Source: CAYGHG01 sp964349515
Lineage (GTDB): Bacteria > Oederibacteriota > PGYV01 > CAYGHG01
Assembly (NCBI GenBank): GCA_964349515.1
Contig: CAYGHG010000034.1
Location: forward strand, 1-23,130
DNA: 23,130 nucleotides
Reading direction: 5' to 3'
Part shown: piece by piece, positions 12,829 through 21,450 of the stretch
Numbering within the stretch: position 1 is the stretch's first letter
Layout: each line of letters opens with the position of its first letter
Made by a program: the position numbers and the translations under genes
The notes under the pieces: generated by a model
Databases searched by the model: none
Seen by the model: the letters and a program-made list of their open reading frames with translations, nothing else
What the model was told of the DNA's origin: nothing

Positions 12829-13755
12829 TTAAAACGCCGCAGAAATCCCAGCTTTCAGGCCCGCGTACCCGCGGGTTTCACCCGAAGAGTTTCTTTCATT
12901 AATAAAATAGGGCTTGGCAATGAAATTAACCTTATCTAACTGCAGTTCCTCAAATATTTTCCTGTTTTGCCCCTCAACCGAGAGCACCACTGTCACGGGC
13001 TGCAAAATCGCAGTACATATCAGTATTCCGAGCCCCGCAAAAAACATTCCCGAAGGCCCGTATTCTTCGAGCCTCTCATCATACTCTGTGCCCAACAGAG
13101 TCATCATGGCAACAGCGCCGCCCTGAGCTGCAAGGAAAAGAAGGCCGGGCGCCGGGTCGCCTGCCGCAAAATGACCCGCTCCAAAACCCGGAACAAACCC
13201 CAATACCGCCGGCACTAATGCGTTTTTCATTTTGCTTTTGTATTCAGTGTATTCTGCAACTGTGTATTTTTTCGGCAATTTTTCATAGGCGGGCGCGGTG
13301 AGCACTCCCGTCATCAGCCATTTTTTCTCGCTTATTTTTTGGAACTCAAGGTGCTTGTTGACAGCCATTGCGCCGCCCTGAAAAAACTCAACATCAAAAG
13401 CAGCTATGCTTTTATAAAATCTTGCAATGTCGTCCCTGCCTGAAGGAAAATAATTTTTGCGCGATATGCCCCTTTTATTTGCCCTGATTACATTGTGTGT
13501 GTTGAAATAATAAATGTAATTGCTCTTTGCGCGAAAAAACATGCCGTTTACATCAAAATCCAGTATCTCACCCACAAAATGGTACATTTGCGAATGGTAA
13601 TATGTCTTTGTGATTGTCATGCCCCCCGCCGTGCTTGTATCAGAACCTGCCCACTCGGTGACATCCACCGATACCACGTCAAAATCCGCCGAAGAAGCGC
13701 CGAACACAAAGCCGTAAACAAATACAAACAGCAAAGCAGCCGCAATTTTTTTCAT
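12829..13755 (-). CDS. Secreted or membrane protein of unknown function
   Basis: 308 residues from the ATG at 13755, which has GGAGGG 4 nt upstream and gives a clean signal peptide (MKKIAAALLFVFVYGFVFGA); the longer frame to 13944 is not supported. I do not recognise a family. Residues ~23-165 are a beta-rich globular part (DFDVVSVDVTEWAGS, YHSQMYHFVGEILDFDVNGM). After a charged helix (KYTVAEYTEYKSKMKNALVP) comes a hydrophobic Gly-rich hairpin (VLGFVPGFGAGHFAAGD) and two membrane-like segments (~200-250). That pattern resembles small 'FGxGSF-xGD' membrane proteins such as the P13-type, but the similarity is weak. The protein ends in Phe. It stands alone between pyrE and nfeD. Confidence 0.7.
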   Translation of the reverse strand: MKKIAAALLFVFVYGFVFGASSADFDVVSVDVTEWAGSDTSTAGGMTITKTYYHSQMYHFVGEILDFDVNGMFFRAKSNYIYYFNTHNVIRANKRGISRKNYFPSGRDDIARFYKSIAAFDVEFFQGGAMAVNKHLEFQKISEKKWLMTGVLTAPAYEKLPKKYTVAEYTEYKSKMKNALVPAVLGFVPGFGAGHFAAGDPAPGLLFLAAQGGAVAMMTLLGTEYDERLEEYGPSGMFFAGLGILICTAILQPVTVVLSVEGQNRKIFEELQLDKVNFIAKPYFINERNSSGETRGYAGLKAGISAAF

Positions 13756-13817
13756 AATACCCTCCATGATTTTTGCCATAAACGGCATATTTTCACCCGC
13801 GTCTTCCGCAGTTCCCA

Positions 13818-13844
13818 TGAAACCTGAAACTTGAAACCTGAAAC
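13818..13844. repeat. Short tandem repeat TGAAACCTGAAACT, two copies
   Basis: Two back-to-back 13-14-bp copies between pyrE and the secreted protein gene; each is itself built from GAAACCT/GAAACTT halves. No role can be seen. Confidence 0.6.
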
Positions 13845-13861
13845 AAACAGGATGTTGACTT

Positions 13862-14440
13862 TTATTTTTTCCTGCTTCCCCGCTTCGTAATAGGCGTGCC
13901 CTTTTTACACTCAGGGCACTCTTTTTCTTCATAAGTCGTAACATCCACTTCCGCGAGAGCGTATGTCTCTCCCACGCCGAAGTCTATTTTTTTTCCGCTG
14001 CGGTCTATGAGAAGCGCGACTCCCGCTATCTCACATTTGTAATTGGCTTTAAGCTCGTCAATTACCTCCTGCACCGAGCCGCCTGTCGTCACTATGTCCT
14101 CCACTATCAGCACCCGTTCCCCCTCTTCCACGGAAAAACCGCGCCTTAATTTCAGTTTTCCCTCTTCGCGCTCCATGAATATGCCGCGCACTCCGAGGTG
14201 TTTGGCTGTTTCATAGGAGAGTATTATCCCGCCTATGGCCGCGCCCACCACCACGTCTATTTTTTTTGTTTTAAAATGTTTTGCAAATTCTTTGCAGAGC
14301 TCCTCGGTTGCCTTTGGGTTCTGAAGCACGCCGAACTTTTCAAAGTAAACCACGCTGTGCCTTCCCGAAGTCAGCTGAAAATGTCCTGTCAGCATTGCAC
14401 CCGCTTTTTCAAAAATCTCAAGCACTTTTTCCCGTTTCAT
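13862..14440 (-). CDS. pyrE: Orotate phosphoribosyltransferase
   Basis: 192 residues. The PRPP-binding motif RVLIVEDIVTTGGSV is intact, with FQLTSGRHSVVYFEK at the N-terminus and VVGAAIGGIILSYETAK. It ends with CPECKKGTPITKRGSRKK, the Cys-rich tail common in one bacterial/archaeal PyrE branch. It converts orotate plus PRPP to orotidine 5'-monophosphate, the substrate of the neighbouring PyrF. Its ATG overlaps the pyrF stop (ATGA). It is the last gene of the five-gene envelope/pyrimidine chain; I see no strong terminator after it. Confidence 0.97.
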   Translation of the reverse strand: MKREKVLEIFEKAGAMLTGHFQLTSGRHSVVYFEKFGVLQNPKATEELCKEFAKHFKTKKIDVVVGAAIGGIILSYETAKHLGVRGIFMEREEGKLKLRRGFSVEEGERVLIVEDIVTTGGSVQEVIDELKANYKCEIAGVALLIDRSGKKIDFGVGETYALAEVDVTTYEEKECPECKKGTPITKRGSRKK

Positions 14441-15183
14441 TTATGCACCCCTTTTTTCATTTCTTCTATGATATCCTGCGCCGCCTTTACCCTGTCAGGC
14501 GCCTGCAGTATCGGCCTTGCCACCACTATATAATCCGCGCCGGCTTCCATCGCCTGCTTGGGCGTCATAATCCTCTTTTGGTCGTTTTTTGAGGCCTTGC
14601 CCGGCCTGATACCCGGCGTCACCGTGATAAAGCCCGCTCCGAGCTCTTTTTTTATCATCTTTATTTCAAGCGGCGAGCACACCACTCCGTCAGCACCCGC
14701 TTTTTTCGCTGTTTTGGCGAGGTGAAGCACCATATCCTTTACTTTAAGCCCTGTTTTCAGGTTCTTTTTTATATCTGCGTTGTTCATGCTGGTCAGAACC
14801 GTAACACCGAGCAAAAGCGGCTTGTCCACCTGAAGCTTTGCCGCAGCGGCGTCTATGCCTTCGCGCGCCGCCTTTATCATCTTTGCGCCGCCTAAAGCGT
14901 GCACGTTTACCATGTTTACCCCGAGGCGCGTCGCCTCGTAGCAGGCGTTATAGACTGTCTGCGGTATGTCGTAAAACTTGGCGTCGTAAAAAACCTTCAA
15001 CCCCTTGCGCTTCAAGGTCATCACCAGCCTCGGCCCGTCTTTTGTGATTAACTGCAGCCCCACCTTGAAATATTTTACATGCGCCGCGAGTTTGTCTATT
15101 ATGTTGTAGGCGGCCGCCGTGTCGTCAATATCAAGCCCCAGTATCAGCCTCTCACGCACCTCTGTGTTGTCATATTTTTTCAT
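14437..15183 (-). CDS. pyrF: Orotidine 5'-phosphate decarboxylase
   Basis: 248 residues of the group 1 type. The catalytic block FYDAKFYDIPQTV (D-x-K-x-x-D) is complete, with LILGLDIDD at the N-terminus, VNVHALGG, VTVLTSM, and the phosphate-binding VTPGIRPGKASKNDQKRIMT and ADYIVVARPIL. It makes UMP from OMP. Its start overlaps the stop of the deacetylase gene (ATGA, with AAGGAGGAG upstream) and its stop overlaps pyrE, so it is coupled on both sides. Confidence 0.97.
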   Translation of the reverse strand: MKKYDNTEVRERLILGLDIDDTAAAYNIIDKLAAHVKYFKVGLQLITKDGPRLVMTLKRKGLKVFYDAKFYDIPQTVYNACYEATRLGVNMVNVHALGGAKMIKAAREGIDAAAAKLQVDKPLLLGVTVLTSMNNADIKKNLKTGLKVKDMVLHLAKTAKKAGADGVVCSPLEIKMIKKELGAGFITVTPGIRPGKASKNDQKRIMTPKQAMEAGADYIVVARPILQAPDRVKAAQDIIEEMKKGVHK

Positions 15184-16307
15184 TGCTCCTCCTTATTCAG
15201 CTTTTTTTTGAGCGTCTCTTCCTCTATCCTGTCCCCTATCACAAACAGCCAGGCAAACTCATGGTAACCGCCGTCATTTCCTTCCGCCATTACCCGCGCG
15301 GTATGGACCCCCGTACTCAGGTCCCTCTCATATACATATGTAAGGGTTTTTGTCTCAGGGTCATACTTTGAGTCGTTCACCAGCGGCACATTTCCCATTC
15401 TGAACTTGACCGTAGCGGTGTTGAGAAAAGAATCCTCCTCAAGCACAGCCTTTAACACCGGCCTTTTTTCCTTTATTATACCCCCGTCGGCAGGGTAGCT
15501 TGACACCACCTTCAGCGGATTTTTGGCAAGCACTTTTTTTATCTTATCACTTTTGTCGCCCGTGTAAAGCATTGTTCTTTTTAAGCCGTAGCGTGCCGTA
15601 CTTTTGGTGTTGTATGAATCCACGACGGAAAAAGCCGCCTTATACCCCGCCTTTTTCACAAATTTCCACACCTCATCGGAATAAGCGCCGTAGGGGTACG
15701 CCATAGTTTCCATCTTAAGCCCCGTCCTGTTCTCAAGATACTTTTTAGAGCCTGTTATTTCTTTGTAAAGTTTTTCCGCGTACTCTTCATCGCTCAGCTT
15801 GCCCCCTTTTTTTCTCCTGCTTGTGAGTATCGGGTGGGTCGCCGAGTGGCTGCCAAAAGTTACAAGCCCGCTCTCTGACATCTCTTTTACCATGTCGGAT
15901 GTGAGCGCGTTTTTGCCGCCGGGAAAAAAGTGGTTGTAAAGATAAACCGTTGCGGGCATTTTGTATTTTTTCAAAAGCGGGTAGGCCTGCGTGTAAATAC
16001 TCCTGTACCCGTCGTCTATGGTAATAAGTACGGTTTTCTCCGGAAGTTCTTCCCCGGCTTCCAGCGCCTTTACATACGCATCCATTGAAATAACATTTGC
16101 GTTGTCACGCAGGTAAATCAGATGCGACTCAAAAAGTTCCGGGCTCAAATAGTAGGAATCGCCCGTTACGGTTTTTGCCGCGGCAGAACGCTCGGTAAAC
16201 CTGTGATAGCACAGGACATTTACCGTGTTGTCATCGTTTTCAGCTGCAAAAAATGTCACCGGCAGTGCCGATAAAAACAACACCGCCGCAAGTATCAGCC
16301 TCACCAT
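15180..16307 (-). CDS. Secreted polysaccharide deacetylase (NodB-like, CE4)
   Basis: 375 residues: signal peptide (MVRLILAAVLFLSALPVTFF), then a NodB-homology domain (~28-235). Metal and catalytic motifs: VLCYHRF, ITIDDGYRS (first Asp pair), GSHSATHP (H-x3-H), MAYPYGAYSDEVWK, and TLLYT-like RTMLYTG. The C-terminal ~120 residues (VVSSYPADGGIIKEKRPVLK, TATVKFRMGNVPL) look like an Ig-like beta-sandwich carried by some envelope deacetylases. The likely role is removing N-acetyl groups from a surface or cell-wall glycan in the periplasm. The ATG has GGAGG upstream, 10 nt after the PAP2 stop. Confidence 0.9.
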   Translation of the reverse strand: MVRLILAAVLFLSALPVTFFAAENDDNTVNVLCYHRFTERSAAAKTVTGDSYYLSPELFESHLIYLRDNANVISMDAYVKALEAGEELPEKTVLITIDDGYRSIYTQAYPLLKKYKMPATVYLYNHFFPGGKNALTSDMVKEMSESGLVTFGSHSATHPILTSRRKKGGKLSDEEYAEKLYKEITGSKKYLENRTGLKMETMAYPYGAYSDEVWKFVKKAGYKAAFSVVDSYNTKSTARYGLKRTMLYTGDKSDKIKKVLAKNPLKVVSSYPADGGIIKEKRPVLKAVLEEDSFLNTATVKFRMGNVPLVNDSKYDPETKTLTYVYERDLSTGVHTARVMAEGNDGGYHEFAWLFVIGDRIEEETLKKKLNKEEQ

Positions 16308-16317
16308 AAAACCTCCG

Positions 16318-16905
16318 TTAATTTATTTCCCTTTTAAAACCCCTGCCGGCCGCAAGGTACGCCTTTTTCGCGGCCCTGAAAACCAGCCCCGCCGCAAACC
16401 CAAAGAGCGCGCCGGCCGCGGTATCGAGCGGGTAGTGGCCCCCGGTATATACGCAGAAAAAAGCGACTGACACACCGCAGAAAACCAGAAACACGTCAGC
16501 CTTTTTATCTGCGCCCCAGAGCACTGTTATCAGGGCAACAGCCATCGCGGTATGGGTTGACGGGAACGCCCAGCCTAATTTTTTCATAGTGACCATAAAA
16601 TTAACAGCGTCCATCTCAGCCGGCGGCCTCAAGCGGCCGAAAGCCGGCTTTAGTATGTTTGAATTTACAGTATTCGTAATAATCAGCGCCCATAGGGAAA
16701 ACGCCGCGGCAGCCCTGTTTTCCCGCGTATTAAACTTCAAAAAAACCGCAAAAAGGATAAAAAGCACCGCTGTCAAAAAAATATCATTTGCCATAAACCT
16801 CATCGCGGCCTCACCTATCGGATGGTAGAGCCCTGAGTTTACGGCCGTAAAGAGCGCCCTGTCAGCCTCAATAACTTTTTCGGGAACGTAATCAAAAAGT
16901 GCCAT
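16318..16905 (-). CDS. PAP2-family membrane phosphatase
   Basis: 195 residues with about five membrane helices. The three phosphatase motifs are KPAFGRLRPP (C1), AFPSTHTAMA (C2, with the general His) and CVYTGGHYPLDTAAG (C3, with the nucleophilic His and Asp). The Arg that usually precedes C3 (S-R-x-x-x-x-x-H) is replaced: here it reads F-C. The family dephosphorylates lipid phosphates such as undecaprenyl diphosphate or phosphatidic acid at the outer face of the inner membrane. Its ATG overlaps the stop of the GT39-YYY gene (TAATG). In this operon undecaprenyl-diphosphate recycling is a reasonable guess. Confidence 0.88.
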   Translation of the reverse strand: MALFDYVPEKVIEADRALFTAVNSGLYHPIGEAAMRFMANDIFLTAVLFILFAVFLKFNTRENRAAAAFSLWALIITNTVNSNILKPAFGRLRPPAEMDAVNFMVTMKKLGWAFPSTHTAMAVALITVLWGADKKADVFLVFCGVSVAFFCVYTGGHYPLDTAAGALFGFAAGLVFRAAKKAYLAAGRGFKREIN

Positions 16906-19900
16906 TATTGCCTTATCTTATACAGCTCCGCGCCTTCATTGCTGTAAACCTTGTCTGCAAAATCGTCAAACTTTGCCGTACCGGAACCGTAAGTGTTCTT
17001 TTCAATAGCGCCCGAGTATACGTATTTAACCCCGAAACTTCCGAGTATCTGCTTTGCAGTCTCGCCCGAGGGGGTCCTGTATGCGTTGTTTGCGGCCTGG
17101 TTTCGCTGCGCCACTTCCGAGCCCCTGCCGCTTTGCTGCCCCACCTGATAGCCCCAGCCCACAAGCGTCGGCATGCCGGTAAATATTGAAATCCTTGAAA
17201 CCCCGGAATACATGTTTTCACCCGGTGTTTCCAGGAAAGGCTCTATCTTCAGATAATTTTTTTCCATCCACTCCATCGCCTGATAGTCATGCCTGTCAAA
17301 ATCCCTGACAGCCCCCGGCCTCTGCCTTAAATTTTTCATGTACTCCATTCCGTCTATGCGGGGCTTTTCCTTGAAACCCATGCTGCAAATTGACATTTTT
17401 GCCGCCGAACCCAGCACCGGGTAAAGCACGGCAGGCACAAGCACAAAGAGAAGCGCGGCGGAGAATATGTATTTGCCGGTTTTATTTCGCAGAAAGAAAA
17501 CAGCCGCAGGCGCAAGAATCACAAGCGCGATAAAGAGCGCCTCAACAAACCTGCCGCCCTGCCTCGCGTCTATATAGTGCAGGCCGAAAATAAGCGCAAT
17601 CAGGCCGAGCACTCCCGCGGTCAGTATCAGCCAGTCACGTTTTTCCTCCCTTAAGGCTTTTGCGAATTTGTCGTAAAAAAGTTTCAGTATGTAAGGCACG
17701 CCGAGCGCAAGCAGCACCCACGCCACCATATAGAACTTAAACACCGTGTTCATCCTGCCGTCAGCTATGTAAAAAAGCTCCGTACCGAGCGTGATACCGA
17801 GCGACATGAAAATCAAAACAAGGCTGAATATCTCTTTCCTGTCATGCGCCTTAAAGCCCGCGTATAAAACCGCAGCCATCATGGCGGCAAGCAGGGCAAA
17901 CGTCGGCTGGTAGAACGCCAGGAAGATTATTAGAATGACCGCAGCTGCTGCGGCTATGAATTTCACAGCCGTTGCAGGCGCGTCCATAATTTTATCAAGC
18001 GCCTTTGAAACTGTTTTCATTATCTTATTAAAATCAAATCTCTTTATCTTTTTAAACCCCGCGTCTGACGCCGCAGAGCCGGCGGCGGAAAATACAGCGG
18101 TGTAAAGATAGGCAAGTATCATAAAGAAAAACACCCCGAAATATTTCAGCATGACAAAAAGCGGGGCCCTCTCTGCCTGTGAAATCTGCTGAACTTTTGT
18201 CTCGTAAGGGGAGATGAAATTGGCGTGGAACGGCAGGAACGCGAGATAAGCCGCCACACCGACGGCCGCAGCCGCGGCAAGCGAAGTGGCAAGCGGCAGC
18301 GCCCCTGCTTTGAGCCTTGCTTCAACCCCCTCTTTCTTTTTAAATTTCATGTTGTCGGCATAAAGCCTCCACCCCAAAAACACCAGCACGCCGAGAGCGA
18401 GCATAATCTGCGGCGGGAAATTCCAGGTATTGATAGCCAGCATCGAGCCTGTTATTACGGCGAGAGCCGCGGCAGTGACACCCATATCAAAGGGTTTGTC
18501 GCCAAAACTGTAAAAAGCATTTGTGGTTTTGTTTGCCGACGAAAACACCGAGTAAAGCAGCGCAATGCCCAGCACGGCCACAGGTATTACTATGTTGTGC
18601 GCGTGGAGGTCCCCGTAGAGCCAGCTGAAAAACGGCATCTCGGTGATAACAGGCGACGGGTATATCCTCGTCGGGTCCCAGATAAACTGGAAACTCATTA
18701 TGGAGTTGGCCGCGGCCTGTATGCTGTGTGAGTTTACAAACTTGTCCATTATGAACATGAGTGTGTGGAAATTCCCCGCGAGCGCGAGCAGGAACCCCGC
18801 GAGCAGGCCGTAGCGGTATTTGCCGGTCATTGCCCTGACCAGCCCGAAAGCCGCCGTAAAAGAAACCGCGAAGAGAAGCGCAAGAGAGAGATTGTAGCTT
18901 AAGCGCGGCAGATAGCCCAGCAGTTTTGCTATCGAGGCTATCATCAGCTGGCCCCAGTAGTAGTAGTTGAGCGTAAAGCCCGCGAGCCACGGGTCATGCG
19001 GCGGGAACTTAACATCGTTGTAAATCGCGGAGAGATACGCCATACCCATAGGCTCGCCGCCGCCGTTGTAGCCGTGGCCTGCCACATCATGGATATTTGG
19101 AAACCACAGTTTTATAAGTATGAACAGCATGTAGGCCCCGAGGAAAACCGTTTCGGTCACAAGTATGTGGCGGAATTTTTCCTTTACGATTTTTTTCACT
19201 TTTTCAAAATTCGCCCTGTACCATACAAAAGCCGCTGCAGCAAGGCCGGCGAAAAGTATGAGCAGGTTCATCTGGTAGAACTTCCAGGCGCCTGTGGAGA
19301 CTATTATCCAGTTGATCCAGGCAAAGAAGAATATGCCCCCTATTTTTGCGAGGGCCCACCCCTTGTCGTCAAGATTTCTGAATATTATGAAGAACAGCGG
19401 CATCACTATAACCGCCAGCGCCTGCACCAGCAGGTACCAGATAAAAACTGAAAACTGCGGCAGAAAAGCTTTTGTCCTGTCGCGCATTTCTCCTATGTTC
19501 GGGTTGGGGTATGCAGCTTTTTCCTTTACCCCGTGGCCCGCAACCGCGGCGCCCGGCCTGTATTTCGCGGCAATCTGCGCCTGCCCTTCCGCAATTATTG
19601 CCCTGAGTTCGGCGCGCGGTATCTGTGTCTCTTTTTTAAATATGTAAACATGCGGGTGGTCGTAGAGCTGATATGATTCATCCGCCTTGTCGTCTTTTAT
19701 TTTTATGCCGAAAAGCTTAGGGTAAACCGCGAGGTCAAGCGCCATTTTAAACCCGAGCTTTTCGGGGTTTGAAAGCATCGTGGAGTAGTAAAAATAATTG
19801 AGCGGGTATCTGTGGGGTATCCTCAGATAGGTCCCGTAAGCGCGCTTGTCGGCCATCATCACATAGTCTGCCTGCTCAAGCATCATGGAGAGCTCGTCAA

Positions 19901-21356
19901 GTTTGCGCGGCGAATCAGGCTCCTGCACGTTCCATTTCAGGTTCCTGTACATCCCCGGGTGGCCGCCATCCGTGTGTGTGGGCAGGTCGTCGCCCCACAT
20001 TTCATTTAACACTGCCGTCTGCCTCGTTATTCCCGACTCGTCCTGCACGTGTGTGGGGGCGTTTTTATAAATCCAGCGTGAAGCCTCTATCCACGTGTGG
20101 GGGTTTTTATAAATATTCATAAAGGCCAGGCCGTAAAAAGCGGCTCCGCCTATTACGATAACGTTCACAACCGCCGAGAATTTCTTTTCCTTTACCCACG
20201 CCCCGAAATCAATAAGCAGTTTCGCGGCGAGCACCGCCAGAAAAGGGGTGAGCGGCAGCATATACCTGTTGAACTTTGCAAAAGACGAACCCACCACGAT
20301 AAAGTATGGCAGCATCCAGGCGAATAGCAAAAGAAGCTCCGCCTGCATGCCTTTTCCCTCTTTGAGCCTTCGGGCAATAAGGAAGAGATAAAAACCAAAA
20401 GCTAAAAATGCCGCGGCGCCGTATGGTATCCCCATAGTGTAAACCACGAGGTTTTTTATGTAGTAAAGATAGGGCGCCGTATTGAGATACTGCCTGTTGT
20501 AGGGCACATCCCCTTTTCCCGTCACCAGTATGTGGCTCTGGTACTGCTGGTCACGGCTGAACTGCTCAAAACTCAGTATCGCGTGGGGCATGCTGATAAA
20601 AAACGCGGCAAAAGAGATTGCCGCGGCCCAGCCGAGCCTGACCCAGGCTTCGGTGCGTTCTTTTTTTGCGGCTCTTGTTATTCCTTTTATCTTAAGCCAG
20701 TTGAATATATGCGCGCTGAGTATTACCAGGACAAACGGCAGCGCGGCTGTTTTAGAGGCGAGCGCCATACCGTAAAAAGCCCCCGACAGTATGTAGTCTT
20801 GTAGTTTCCCGTACCTGTATATGCGCGAGGCAAAATAAAACCCGCCCGCTATGAAAAAGGTCACAAAAGTATCAACGGTAAAAAAGTGCGAGGCGTGTAT
20901 GTGGAGCGCGGTAAAGGCAAGAAGCGCGGAGGCAAAAAGCGCGACGGCATTTCCAAACAAAAGAGAAGCCGCGAGGAAAATAAAAACAATAGTCCCCGTG
21001 TCAAAAAGCGCGGATATCACCCGCGCGCCGCCTATGTAGGCTGTGTTCATGTTCATACGGGGCATTACTGTTTTTCTTAACGTCTCCACCGCCGAGCGGT
21101 ATGTGTGAAGTATATATAAAGGAAGAGAGCCGTACTGCAGGCCTATGGGCTTGTCACCCCAGTGCTTGATCGCGGGAACAGCGCTTCCCACTATCCAGCG
21201 CTCGTCAGGATGAAACTGCCTTTCATTGTACCAGTCAGGCTGGTAAAGCCTTAAAAAAAGCGCGGCAAGCAGTATGAGGCCGAGCACGAAATATACGCCT
21301 TTGCCCCCTTTTTTAGGCGCAGAAACCTTTGATGCTGTTTTCCCTCTTTTTTTCAT
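16905..21356 (-). CDS. Giant membrane fusion: GT39-type glycosyltransferase plus YYY (DUF2298) domain
   Basis: 1,483 residues from an ATG behind AAGGAGA. A basic N-tail (MKKRGKTASKVSAPKKGG) leads to a dolichyl-phosphate-mannose/ArnT-like (GT39/PMT_2) domain, residues ~20-620: FHPDERW (D51-E52, the usual acidic pair of the first outer loop), YGSLPLYILHTYRS, RVISALFDT, HIHASHFFTVDTF. From ~640 onward it is a YYY/DUF2298 domain: HDPWLAGFTLNYYYWGQLM (YYY near residue 797), PVITEMPFFSWLYGDLHAH, and a C-terminal soluble part GMPTLVGWGYQVGQQSGRG and FGVKYVYSGAIEKNTYG. More than 20 membrane segments in total. A lipid-linked sugar transfer onto an extracytoplasmic acceptor is expected for the first half; the function of YYY domains is not established. 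It is the first gene of the PAP2/deacetylase/pyrFE chain. Confidence 0.88.
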   Translation of the reverse strand: MKKRGKTASKVSAPKKGGKGVYFVLGLILLAALFLRLYQPDWYNERQFHPDERWIVGSAVPAIKHWGDKPIGLQYGSLPLYILHTYRSAVETLRKTVMPRMNMNTAYIGGARVISALFDTGTIVFIFLAASLLFGNAVALFASALLAFTALHIHASHFFTVDTFVTFFIAGGFYFASRIYRYGKLQDYILSGAFYGMALASKTAALPFVLVILSAHIFNWLKIKGITRAAKKERTEAWVRLGWAAAISFAAFFISMPHAILSFEQFSRDQQYQSHILVTGKGDVPYNRQYLNTAPYLYYIKNLVVYTMGIPYGAAAFLAFGFYLFLIARRLKEGKGMQAELLLLFAWMLPYFIVVGSSFAKFNRYMLPLTPFLAVLAAKLLIDFGAWVKEKKFSAVVNVIVIGGAAFYGLAFMNIYKNPHTWIEASRWIYKNAPTHVQDESGITRQTAVLNEMWGDDLPTHTDGGHPGMYRNLKWNVQEPDSPRKLDELSMMLEQADYVMMADKRAYGTYLRIPHRYPLNYFYYSTMLSNPEKLGFKMALDLAVYPKLFGIKIKDDKADESYQLYDHPHVYIFKKETQIPRAELRAIIAEGQAQIAAKYRPGAAVAGHGVKEKAAYPNPNIGEMRDRTKAFLPQFSVFIWYLLVQALAVIVMPLFFIIFRNLDDKGWALAKIGGIFFFAWINWIIVSTGAWKFYQMNLLILFAGLAAAAFVWYRANFEKVKKIVKEKFRHILVTETVFLGAYMLFILIKLWFPNIHDVAGHGYNGGGEPMGMAYLSAIYNDVKFPPHDPWLAGFTLNYYYWGQLMIASIAKLLGYLPRLSYNLSLALLFAVSFTAAFGLVRAMTGKYRYGLLAGFLLALAGNFHTLMFIMDKFVNSHSIQAAANSIMSFQFIWDPTRIYPSPVITEMPFFSWLYGDLHAHNIVIPVAVLGIALLYSVFSSANKTTNAFYSFGDKPFDMGVTAAALAVITGSMLAINTWNFPPQIMLALGVLVFLGWRLYADNMKFKKKEGVEARLKAGALPLATSLAAAAAVGVAAYLAFLPFHANFISPYETKVQQISQAERAPLFVMLKYFGVFFFMILAYLYTAVFSAAGSAASDAGFKKIKRFDFNKIMKTVSKALDKIMDAPATAVKFIAAAAAVILIIFLAFYQPTFALLAAMMAAVLYAGFKAHDRKEIFSLVLIFMSLGITLGTELFYIADGRMNTVFKFYMVAWVLLALGVPYILKLFYDKFAKALREEKRDWLILTAGVLGLIALIFGLHYIDARQGGRFVEALFIALVILAPAAVFFLRNKTGKYIFSAALLFVLVPAVLYPVLGSAAKMSICSMGFKEKPRIDGMEYMKNLRQRPGAVRDFDRHDYQAMEWMEKNYLKIEPFLETPGENMYSGVSRISIFTGMPTLVGWGYQVGQQSGRGSEVAQRNQAANNAYRTPSGETAKQILGSFGVKYVYSGAIEKNTYGSGTAKFDDFADKVYSNEGAELYKIRQ

Positions 21357-21376
21357 AATATCTCCTTATAGGAAAA

Positions 21377-21407
21377 TAAGAGAGGGGCGTGTAATAAACC
21401 CCTCTCT
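21377..21407 (-). terminator. Intrinsic terminator after the PPi-phosphofructokinase gene
   Basis: Minus strand AGAGAGGGG, 11-nt loop, CCCCTCTCT, then TATTTT. The 9-bp stem is strong; the T-run is short and interrupted. It lies only ~20 nt before the start codon of the GT39-YYY gene, leaving little room for another promoter, so partial read-through is likely. Confidence 0.7.
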
Positions 21408-21450
21408 GAATATCCGCCGCAAGAACCGCTTTAAAAACCCTCAGGCAGCC

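Noticed and set aside
13756..13944. 63-residue N-terminal extension of the secreted hypothetical protein
   Set aside because: It runs over the pyrE 3' end and the TGAAACCTGAAACT repeat, while the internal ATG at 13755 has a good ribosome site and starts a signal peptide.
18225..19451. Plus-strand and alternate-frame ORFs of 150-170 codons within the GT39-YYY gene
   Set aside because: They are shadows of the 1,483-residue frame, rich in Arg/His/Pro, with no domain or ribosome site.
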